From positions 6,448,001 through 6,512,000 of the forward strand of contig NZ_CP150233.1 in the NCBI RefSeq assembly GCF_037974265.1: a DNA stretch of 64,000 nt, read 5' to 3'. Below, one piece after another: positions 53,328 to 59,842 of the stretch (positions within the stretch are counted from its first letter, which is position 1; each line of letters begins with the position of its first letter). The notes beneath the pieces are model-generated. The model saw only the letters and a list, made by a program, of their open reading frames with translations, searched no databases and was not told where the DNA came from. Source of the DNA: Paenibacillus sp. FSL R5-0623 (GTDB taxonomy: Bacteria > Bacillota > Bacilli > Paenibacillales > Paenibacillaceae). The position numbers and the translations under genes were made by a program.

Positions 53328-53564
53328 GATCCTGATTCCCCCTGATATATGTGATGTGTATGAAAAAACAAAAAGAAAAGTGCTCTTGTATAAACAAGAA
53401 CACTTTTCTTCGTAAACAAAGGAAAGCGACACCCGCTGCCGGTACATCATCGGTTTCTGCTTCAGAATCAATCCAAAGACAGACGCCATCATATGAAATT
53501 GTACGGAACCTAATCATGAATCCGGATAACCTCGGTATATATCAACAAGAATCAATCCTGCCGA
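53328..53564 (-). promoter_or_regulatory. Structured leader with promoter: candidate riboswitch/attenuator
   Basis: A candidate promoter (-35 TCGGCA at 53559-53564, 17-bp spacer, -10 TATATA at 53536-53541) gives a leader of about 200 nt. It contains hairpins such as TTCTG/CAGAA and complementary CCGTAC/GTACCGG segments. It ends with the terminator at 53373-53410. A segment just before it (CGCTTTCCTTTG) can pair with the terminator's 5' arm (CGAAGAAAAGTG), a possible antiterminator. It does not match the purine riboswitch consensus. Confidence 0.55.
53373..53410 (-). terminator. Leader terminator upstream of the solute-binding protein gene
   Basis: Seventeen-pair stem AAGAAAAGTG-TCTTGT / ACAAGA-CACTTTTCTT (one mismatch) with a 4-nt loop, followed on the minus strand by TTTTTGTTTTTTC. 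It sits about 45 bp before the start codon, in the 5' leader. Confidence 0.85.
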
Positions 53565-53571
53565 TCCATCC

Positions 53572-53916
53572 TTAGGTCTGTTCCAGAATCACATTTGTGA
53601 TCGCCCACTGAGTGGACGCATCATAATCCCGCAATATAGCTTCAATTGGCAAACCCATGTGTTGCTCGAGCTTCTCCCGGAATTTCTTCTTATATAAGAC
53701 AGACATGCGGAAGTCCACTTCCAGCTTTAAGCCGGGGGCCTCCCCTTCCAGGGCGTCAGAGCGCGGTGAACGTCGGTGCTTCGCGTAGAAGGTCACAATA
53801 TTCTGGTCAATGGTCACTCTCAGGAGAGTGGTGCCAAATCCGAACAGTTCCTTCGAAATTTCGTTATAATACTGGCACATCTTCTTCTTGCTCTCATTGC
53901 TGTCCAGTAGTTCCAT
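53572..53916 (-). CDS. DUF2294-like protein
   Basis: 114 residues, soluble. The order of elements (ISKELFGFGTTLLRVTIDQNIVTFYA, a charged middle part, then IEAILRDYDASTQWAITNVIL) resembles the DUF2294 family. Function unknown. Start uncertain: ATG 53916 (MELLDSN) or a GTG four codons earlier. Its stop lies next to the promoter of the transporter leader. Confidence 0.65.
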   Translation of the reverse strand: MELLDSNESKKKMCQYYNEISKELFGFGTTLLRVTIDQNIVTFYAKHRRSPRSDALEGEAPGLKLEVDFRMSVLYKKKFREKLEQHMGLPIEAILRDYDASTQWAITNVILEQT

Positions 53917-53928
53917 GAACTCACCCAC

Positions 53929-54290
53929 ATCTCTTACTACCGTACATTCGACGTGTTAACACGATTGATTATACATAAATATACGATCATAGGCAACCCA
54001 AAAGATATAGTTAACATGATAATAACACATAAAAGCGAACGATGAGACATTAACAGCAGAAAACAATTCGGCTTATACCACAGTGAATTTACATTAATAT
54101 GCCTGCATGTCATTCCTATACTATTGTTGCTTCTACACTCCGCTTTAATACACAGGATTCGTGGCTTTGTTTCAACTTTCCCTAAATGGGCACTTATTCC
54201 TGCGAAACATAGACAAACTTCGTCATTAACCGTTAAAATGAGACACAATGTTGACATGTTTTTATTTTCTAGAAATTGGAGGCTTAACCC
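53929..54290. other. Divergent intergenic region without recognisable features
   Basis: About 360 AT-rich bases between divergent genes. A 131-codon minus-strand frame here has atypical composition and no ribosome site, and is not called. Confidence 0.4.
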
Positions 54291-55208
54291 ATGAAATGTC
54301 CAGTATGTAATCATGAAAATGGAGATGCCCATTTTTGCGAGAGGTGCGGCTCTAATCTAACGCAAACAACCTCATCACCAACTCCTGTACCGAACCCGGA
54401 ATCTGCTGCTGCTTCCGAACCCGAATATACCCGTTGGTCCAGCACGCAGGCTACCTCTTCCCAGACATCTGCTCCATCCAACACACCATCCGTCTCCATT
54501 CACAAGGAACAGGCGAGAGAATCAACAGGTACCAATGACCATGCTTCTGCAGGAGGCAATAGCTCCAATCAGTGGAATAATATTGTGCAGAATGAGAAAG
54601 TTCAGCAAGCCAAAGAAGTAAGTAAACAGTATCTGTCCTATTTCCTCAGTGTATTAGCCCGTCCTTATCAGACGATGAAAACCGTTGGCAATCAGCATTC
54701 CCTAAACGGATGGCTAACGATGGCGCTAATTGCAGTTCTATCTTCTACATACTTCTTAATTACCTTTAGTCGCATAGGCATGGACGGCTTGTTCATTGGT
54801 GGATTTTTAAGGCCGCTATTGTTCACCGTCATTATCCTGATTGCCTCTATTGCACTGATGTACGCTATTCTGAAGATTGAAAAAATAACCTTCCGTCCCA
54901 AAACACTGGTTGCCCAGTTCGGTACATTGCTTGTTCCTGCTGTCGTATCCCTTGTTCTGGCGAATCTGTTTATTATCATCTCGTATTCTATCGCGATCTC
55001 ATTGCTTGCTGTCTCGTATATCATTATCTTTGTTGCTCTGAACTCGGTACTGTTCCAATATCCACTGAATCGCACCCAAGCAGCCATCGACAGCATGTAC
55101 AGCGTGTTGATCGCCAATGTGGTCGTGTTCTTTATTCTGTATCGATTGTTGGGTGAGATTATCATTGGACTGATTGGCATGATGCTTTCGCCGTTTGGTC
55201 GTCTGTAA
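54291..55208 (+). CDS. Zinc-ribbon / Yip1-like membrane protein
   Basis: 305 residues. An N-terminal zinc ribbon (CPVCNHENGDAHFCERCG) is joined by a Ser/Thr/Pro-rich linker of about 85 residues to a C-terminal domain with five or six helices (WLTMALIAVLSSTYFLITF onward) of the Yip1-like type common in Firmicutes. Function unknown; probably a membrane-stress or sorting scaffold. GGAGG precedes the ATG. Confidence 0.82.
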   Translation: MKCPVCNHENGDAHFCERCGSNLTQTTSSPTPVPNPESAAASEPEYTRWSSTQATSSQTSAPSNTPSVSIHKEQARESTGTNDHASAGGNSSNQWNNIVQNEKVQQAKEVSKQYLSYFLSVLARPYQTMKTVGNQHSLNGWLTMALIAVLSSTYFLITFSRIGMDGLFIGGFLRPLLFTVIILIASIALMYAILKIEKITFRPKTLVAQFGTLLVPAVVSLVLANLFIIISYSIAISLLAVSYIIIFVALNSVLFQYPLNRTQAAIDSMYSVLIANVVVFFILYRLLGEIIIGLIGMMLSPFGRL

Positions 55209-55232
55209 AATAGTTCAGTTGGAATAAAGCTA

Positions 55233-55284
55233 TTTACACTTGTTACTTCGATGATAGAACAACCTTCCGGTCGCTGTTATCCCA
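55233..55284 (+). repeat. Dispersed structured repeat, copy D (left half only)
   Basis: TTTACACTTGTTACTTCGAT, GATAGAACAACCTTCCGG and TCGCTGTTATCCCA match copies A and E, then homology stops. An unrelated intrinsic terminator begins 13 bp later. Confidence 0.8.
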
Positions 55285-55296
55285 TTAGATTATATG

Positions 55297-55328
55297 AAGG
55301 CGTTCCCTGCTCACACTGGGAACGCCTT
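55297..55328 (+). terminator. Intrinsic terminator of the zinc-ribbon/Yip1-like gene
   Basis: Perfect 11-bp stem AAGGCGTTCCC/GGGAACGCCTT with a 10-nt loop and TTTTT tail. Confidence 0.92.
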
Positions 55329-55350
55329 TTTTTGGTTTTCCAAGGCATCA

Positions 55351-55388
55351 TTGCGCTAGGCATGTTTCATACACTATAATGTGTAGTG
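55351..55388 (+). promoter_or_regulatory. Promoter with BlaI-type operator upstream of the DUF3105 gene
   Basis: -35 TTGCGC (55351-55356), 18-bp spacer, -10 TATAAT (55375-55380). The dyad CACTAT-N5-GTAGTG (55372-55388) covers the -10 in exactly the register seen at the blaI promoter. Confidence 0.7.
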
Positions 55389-55470
55389 CAACAGGTATGT
55401 TCTTATTTACGTAACAAACACAGAACTAGCAACTCCCGCTACGTAATGAGAGGATTCACTGTTGTTATTA

Positions 55471-55489
55471 ACACTACATTATGTAGTGT
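55471..55489 (+). promoter_or_regulatory. Second BlaI-type operator upstream of the DUF3105 gene
   Basis: ACACTACATTATGTAGTGT, a perfect 19-bp palindrome with the CACTAC-N5-GTAGTG core found before blaI. It lies 41 bp before the DUF3105 start codon. Confidence 0.75.
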
Positions 55490-55529
55490 ATAAATCACTC
55501 ATTTTACAAAGAAAGCAGAGGAACTCTCT

Positions 55530-56276
55530 ATGGACATGACTCATATGAATCATATGCAAATGGAGCACGAGGCAGGTACATCCTACCTGTGGCTCATCGT
55601 AGGTGTAATCGTATTACTACTCTCCATCGCCGCCTATATCTGGGCATCACGCACACAGGGCAAAATCCTGGGCCACATGAAAAAGAAAGAGCGGGCGGAC
55701 ATCCAGAAAAAAAGTCGATCCCTTCGGCTGGCTGCACATGTAATGATAGCTGTGTCGATAATTATGTTTGGCCTGTTCTTCATGCAAGGAGCAGGTAAAA
55801 CATATAATGTAGCCGATCTGGCATCCAACGCGACCATCGATGTTACAGACGATAAATATTATGGGGCTGACCATACGGAGGACCCTATCCAGTATGGAAT
55901 GACAATTCCAACATCGGGGCCGCATAATCCGCATGATATCAAGTTTGGATTTTACACCGACTTCCCTGGCTACAATTACCTGGTACACAATCTGGAGCAC
56001 GGGGATATCATCATCTATTATCGTGAGAACGCAAGCGAGGATATGAAGGAACATCTGAAATACCTCGCTAAATTCCGCGAAGCCGGAGCAGGTATCCTGG
56101 CTGTACCCAACAAGGATATTCCCGAAGGCAGTGAAGTCGTTGTGACGGCATGGACCAAAACGATGAAGCTCCACCAATTCGACGATGCCAAGGTGGGTAC
56201 TTTTATCCATAAATATATTAATCAGGGACCTGAAAAGATTCCTGCCTCCATTCGCCAGGGCGGCGGAACGATGTAA
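55530..56276 (+). CDS. DUF3105 family membrane protein with Met/His-rich N-terminus
   Basis: 248 residues. An N-terminal Met/His cluster (MDMTHMNHMQMEHE), two membrane helices (YLWLIVGVIVLLLSIAAYIW; LAAHVMIAVSIIMFGLFFM), then a DUF3105 domain (IPTSGPHNPHDIKFGFY, YLVHNLEHGDIIIYY). The Met/His cluster suggests metal, perhaps copper, binding; this is inference. Two BlaI-type operators lie upstream, so the BlaI/M56 pair at 10-11 kb may control it. Confidence 0.87.
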   Translation: MDMTHMNHMQMEHEAGTSYLWLIVGVIVLLLSIAAYIWASRTQGKILGHMKKKERADIQKKSRSLRLAAHVMIAVSIIMFGLFFMQGAGKTYNVADLASNATIDVTDDKYYGADHTEDPIQYGMTIPTSGPHNPHDIKFGFYTDFPGYNYLVHNLEHGDIIIYYRENASEDMKEHLKYLAKFREAGAGILAVPNKDIPEGSEVVVTAWTKTMKLHQFDDAKVGTFIHKYINQGPEKIPASIRQGGGTM

Positions 56277-56370
56277 TGACGTAATTACTCCGTCATATGA
56301 AGCCCCTCTAAAGAGTAACAATGAGGTTTCTTCCACTGATGGGCATGACAATATAGGATTGAAACGAAAC

Positions 56371-56401
56371 TAGCTCCCGGATCAAATTGACTCGGGGGCT
56401 A
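56371..56401 (+). terminator. Intrinsic terminator of the DUF3105 gene
   Basis: Stem TAGCTCCCG/CGGGGGCTA (one G-T pair); tail ATTCTTTAT. Confidence 0.7.
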
Positions 56402-56547
56402 ATTCTTTATGAACGGATGCCGATATTTCAAGTAGAAAATGGTATATTTGATATACAATACATACGAACCAAAGAAGAACGACAAGCACCAAGTAAAGAG
56501 ACAAAGGGAAGATTGATTTAACAGATCAAGGGGGAACACTTTTACCA

Positions 56548-58266
56548 ATGAACAGTTTGTTTATGAGGATCTTTTTATTTTTTTCCTGTCTGATGCTGGC
56601 CGCGGGTGCGGTTCTTGGCATTACCATGTACCGTTCATCGGCTCAACTGGTCGAGCAATCCATGGGGATGCAGGCACAGGCTGTGGCTGAACGGGCAGTA
56701 GCATTAATTGACACCTCTCTGTATGCACCACTCAGTACCGGACAGGACGAGACAGCATATTACGGCACATTGCGTGAGCAGCTTAGTCAGCTGCGCGAGG
56801 CCAATGGACTCAAGTATCTATACACCCTTGGTACACGCGAAGAAAATGGAACAAATACATATTTCTACGTTGTGGATGGGGCTGCTGCCGATGTGGCAGA
56901 GGATGACTTCTCCCCTTACGGTTCCGCAGAAGAGACCCATTATGAAGGAATGCTGCAAGCTTTTGAACAGAATGAGCCTATTCGGGGCGAACTCACACAG
57001 GATGACTATGGCGCTACCATTACAGCCTATGTGCCGATCCATGGGGCTGACGGAAAAGTACTGGGGTTGGTCGGTGCGGATCTGGACTCCACTGCGGTCT
57101 ATGAACTGATGTCCCGCAACCGTATGACCATGATCTGGACAGCCTTGGCTATTGTGCTGCTGAGTGTATTGCTGGTGTATGGATTCGCCCATTACTTGAC
57201 CCGTCCATTGGTGAAGTTGAAGAAGTTAATTACCCAGGTAGGAAAAGGCGACCTGACCGTCAACGTTGAACTTAGTCGCAAGGATGAGGTAGGACAGCTC
57301 GCTTCGGAGTTCAAACATCTGGTTACAGGTACCCGGGATGTCATGACGGGCATCCGTCAAAGCTCCGACTCTCTGCTACAGGCTGCAGAAGGTGTATCGA
57401 AACATTCACAGGCGACTGCAGAAGCCAGTCAGCGTATTGCCGAGCATACGAATCATACAGCCAGTGGCGCTGCTGAACAGGTAGCTCGTGCGGGCGAAGT
57501 AACGGTAGCCATGGAAGAAATTACACGCAGCATGCAGCACATTGCGAATTCTTCTTCTATGGTCGCGGATGTATCACAAGAAACGACCAATAACGCGGTG
57601 CAAGGTCAAGCCAATATCAACACGGCGATGGACAGCATGGATAAAATTCATCAAGCAAATGTGCAGATGGTGGCCTCCACCTCTCAGCTGGAGCAGTACT
57701 CAGGTAAAATTGAGTCGGTAGCACACCTGATGAAAGGCATCGCTTCACAGACCAATCTGCTCGCACTTAATGCAAGTATTGAAGCGGCTCGTGCAGGAGA
57801 GTATGGCAGCGGGTTTGCGGTGGTTGCCTCCGAAGTTCGCAAGCTTGCGGGGGAATCAGAGCAATCATCCCAGCATGTAACTGAACTGATCGCCGAGATG
57901 ACACGCCAGACTGCCCTGTTGTCAGAACATATGTCTGCCAGCACATCAGCAGTCCAATCCGGTCTCGCTGTTGTTCAGGAGGCAGGCCGTTCATTCACAT
58001 CCATTCATACCGGGATTGAGACGATGAATGAACGTCTGCACGAAGTATCCGCAGCATCCGAGCAGCTGTCTGCCAGTGCAGAAGAAGTATCCGCTTCTGT
58101 GGAGGATATGGAACATATCTCACGCGAATCCTCTTCGAGCATACAGAAGGTGTCTCATGCAACCGGAAGCCAACTGCAATCCATGGATGAGATGAGTGCA
58201 TCCGCTGAATCTCTGCGGGTATTGTCCAGTGAGTTGAACGGGTTGATTGGTCGATTTAAAATATAG
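56548..58266 (+). CDS. Transmembrane methyl-accepting chemotaxis protein
   Basis: 572 residues: TM1 (about 7-27), extracellular Cache-like sensor (about 30-185; YLYTLGTREENGT, GATITAYVPIHG, VLGLVGADLD), TM2 (about 192-213), HAMP (YLTRPLVKLKKLITQVGKGDLTV), and a long signalling hairpin with the conserved tip IASQTNLLALNASIEAARAGEYGSGFAVVASEVRKLA. The ligand is unknown. The GGGGG upstream is 13 nt from the ATG; the start may be slightly downstream (MRIFLF). Confidence 0.93.
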   Translation: MNSLFMRIFLFFSCLMLAAGAVLGITMYRSSAQLVEQSMGMQAQAVAERAVALIDTSLYAPLSTGQDETAYYGTLREQLSQLREANGLKYLYTLGTREENGTNTYFYVVDGAAADVAEDDFSPYGSAEETHYEGMLQAFEQNEPIRGELTQDDYGATITAYVPIHGADGKVLGLVGADLDSTAVYELMSRNRMTMIWTALAIVLLSVLLVYGFAHYLTRPLVKLKKLITQVGKGDLTVNVELSRKDEVGQLASEFKHLVTGTRDVMTGIRQSSDSLLQAAEGVSKHSQATAEASQRIAEHTNHTASGAAEQVARAGEVTVAMEEITRSMQHIANSSSMVADVSQETTNNAVQGQANINTAMDSMDKIHQANVQMVASTSQLEQYSGKIESVAHLMKGIASQTNLLALNASIEAARAGEYGSGFAVVASEVRKLAGESEQSSQHVTELIAEMTRQTALLSEHMSASTSAVQSGLAVVQEAGRSFTSIHTGIETMNERLHEVSAASEQLSASAEEVSASVEDMEHISRESSSSIQKVSHATGSQLQSMDEMSASAESLRVLSSELNGLIGRFKI

Positions 58267-58318
58267 CGGGTAGCTTAGATTGCTATATAGATCGGCTATA
58301 TAGTTGGACTAAAGAATA

Positions 58319-58468
58319 TTCACACTTGCCACTTCGATGACAGAACAACCTTCCGATCGCTGTTATCCCCAGATTTTTTGATTCAATTTTACAATGGTGA
58401 AAATCTGAGGATAAAGGCGAACGCTCCGCTTCTCCAGCTTTTTTCTGTCCTCTACGTTCTCGTGTAAA
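58319..58468 (+). repeat. Dispersed structured repeat, copy E (full length)
   Basis: Closest relative of copy A: TTCACAC/GTGTAAA ends, GACAGAA/TTCTGTC, core TCGCTGTTATCC and GGATAAAGGCGAACG, inner CAGATTTT/AAAATCTG. The loop sequences differ. Confidence 0.85.
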
Positions 58469-58507
58469 ATGATTAGTACAATTTATATAGATCAGCCCAC
58501 AACCAAA

Positions 58508-58572
58508 AAAGCCGCACGGCAGGGACGGGATCATGGGGTTTAACCCCATTTCCGGACACTGCTTGCGGCTTT
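58508..58572. terminator. Bidirectional terminator between chemoreceptor and nucleoside hydrolase genes
   Basis: Stem AAAGCCGCA-GCAG / CTGC-TGCGGCTTT, with an internal hairpin ATGGGGTT/AACCCCAT. T-rich tails on both strands. Confidence 0.85.
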
Positions 58573-58618
58573 ATTTTTGTTGTACCTTAAATGTTGGCAC
58601 GCCTTACGGCTGCCTGAA

Positions 58619-59572
58619 TTAGTAGCGCTGCGGAGCAGCTTTTTTACCCAAATCCGTCATGTACGTAAAGAACGCTTCCGGATCGGTATCATACACCAGT
58701 TGTACTGGACGTCCGTCTGCTTGCTCCACCGTGCGGCCCTGGCTAGGACCATCCGGGATAACAATACAGTTGACCGTTTTCTTCTTCACGATGTCCTCGC
58801 GTCCAACGGAAGCCGTTGTCAGCACATCCCACAGATAATATGTGGAATTTGTCTCACTGTACACCAGTGGCGGACAACCTGCGTAACAGTTACCCAGGAA
58901 ATCAACGCCTTCGAAGCGACGCTCTGCTGCCCAGCGGTTACGAACGGCTGGAGTCAGAGGTACTTTGTTTGTGCTTTCCAGTGCAACCAGATCGATCTGG
59001 ATACCACTTTGCCATACACGGTAAGCCGCTTCCGGGTCCCAGAATACGTTCCACTCTGCTGTACCGTCATGCTCAGGCTCTTCTACGTTACCACGCTCGA
59101 ATGTACCACCCATCCATACCAGCTTGTCGATTTTCTCTTCAATGTCTGGTGCTTCGTCCAGTGCACGCGCAAGGTCAGTCAGTGGGCCTGTGAACAGGAG
59201 CAACGTTTTGCCTTCGGTATTGCGCACTTTCTCGATTAGATGCTGGTGTGCAGGAACTGCAGAAAGTGGTGCTTCCATTTTGCCGGACTCGTTCAGTACA
59301 GGAAGTGCATCTACATAGAAGGAATGCAGTCTCCACGCCGCAGGAAATGGATTTTTCCCTCTGGAGTTGGATTTGGATACCTCTACGGAATATGTACCGA
59401 AACGATCGATAATTTTGCGGCTGGCATCTGTTGCTGGCTCCAGATATCCGTCTGCCGGAATAACCGATACGCCGGTTACATGTACATTGTCCATTTGCAG
59501 AAGCATGAACAGCGATACGAGGTCATCCACGCCGCCGTCATGGTTAAAATACACATTAAGTTGGTTCGTCAT
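58619..59572 (-). CDS. Divergent nucleoside hydrolase family protein
   Basis: 317 residues related to nucleoside hydrolases: VYFNHDGGVDDLVSLFML at the N-terminus, LLLFTGPLTDLARAL, and LVWMGGTF. The canonical DxDxxxDD calcium motif is altered to NHDGGVDD, with the first Asp replaced by Asn, so metal binding or substrate may differ. Start uncertain: ATG 59572 (MTNQLNV) or ATG 59584 next to GGGGAAGG. It is not part of the 46-53 kb nucleoside cluster. Confidence 0.85.
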   Translation of the reverse strand: MTNQLNVYFNHDGGVDDLVSLFMLLQMDNVHVTGVSVIPADGYLEPATDASRKIIDRFGTYSVEVSKSNSRGKNPFPAAWRLHSFYVDALPVLNESGKMEAPLSAVPAHQHLIEKVRNTEGKTLLLFTGPLTDLARALDEAPDIEEKIDKLVWMGGTFERGNVEEPEHDGTAEWNVFWDPEAAYRVWQSGIQIDLVALESTNKVPLTPAVRNRWAAERRFEGVDFLGNCYAGCPPLVYSETNSTYYLWDVLTTASVGREDIVKKKTVNCIVIPDGPSQGRTVEQADGRPVQLVYDTDPEAFFTYMTDLGKKAAPQRY

Positions 59573-59792
59573 GCTTGCTTTCATCCTTCCCCTGGTTGTC
59601 CCATTGATGTTGATCATCCGTCTGCCCAAGGCCGACGCTCTCTCTATTATGTCCCATAACCCTTGGCTACGTAAACCTTCCCCATGCAAAGAAAACAAGG
59701 ATCACGCCTCATCCTGCGGATATTTTACAGTTCCACCATTCCATCTCAGGAGGACAACTGGTAGAGGTCATTTATCGTTCAGAAAATAAAAA

Positions 59793-59826
59793 AATGGACA
59801 GCTGGCTTGAAGCCCCGCCGTCCATT
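59793..59826 (-). terminator. Intrinsic terminator of the MMPL gene
   Basis: Stem AATGGAC/GTCCATT with inner GGCTT/AAGCC; minus-strand tail of seven T. Confidence 0.85.
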
Positions 59827-59842
59827 CCCCCCAATCCATGCA

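Noticed and set aside
53308..53517. 69-codon frame within the transporter leader, a possible leader peptide
   Set aside because: No ribosome site, and the frame reads through the terminator into the real gene; the RNA structure is the better explanation.
53413..53530. Classical purine (xpt-type) riboswitch
   Set aside because: The conserved loop sequences of that class are not present, so I report the leader only as an unassigned candidate.
53937..54332. 131-codon minus-strand frame upstream of the zinc-ribbon gene
   Set aside because: Amino-acid composition is unlike a real protein, there is no ribosome site, and it overlaps the start of a well-supported plus-strand gene.
33293..58468. CRISPR array or IS element as explanation for the dispersed repeats
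   Set aside because: Copies are kilobases apart, are self-complementary, have no spacer pattern and carry no transposase. I saw no clear target-site duplications.
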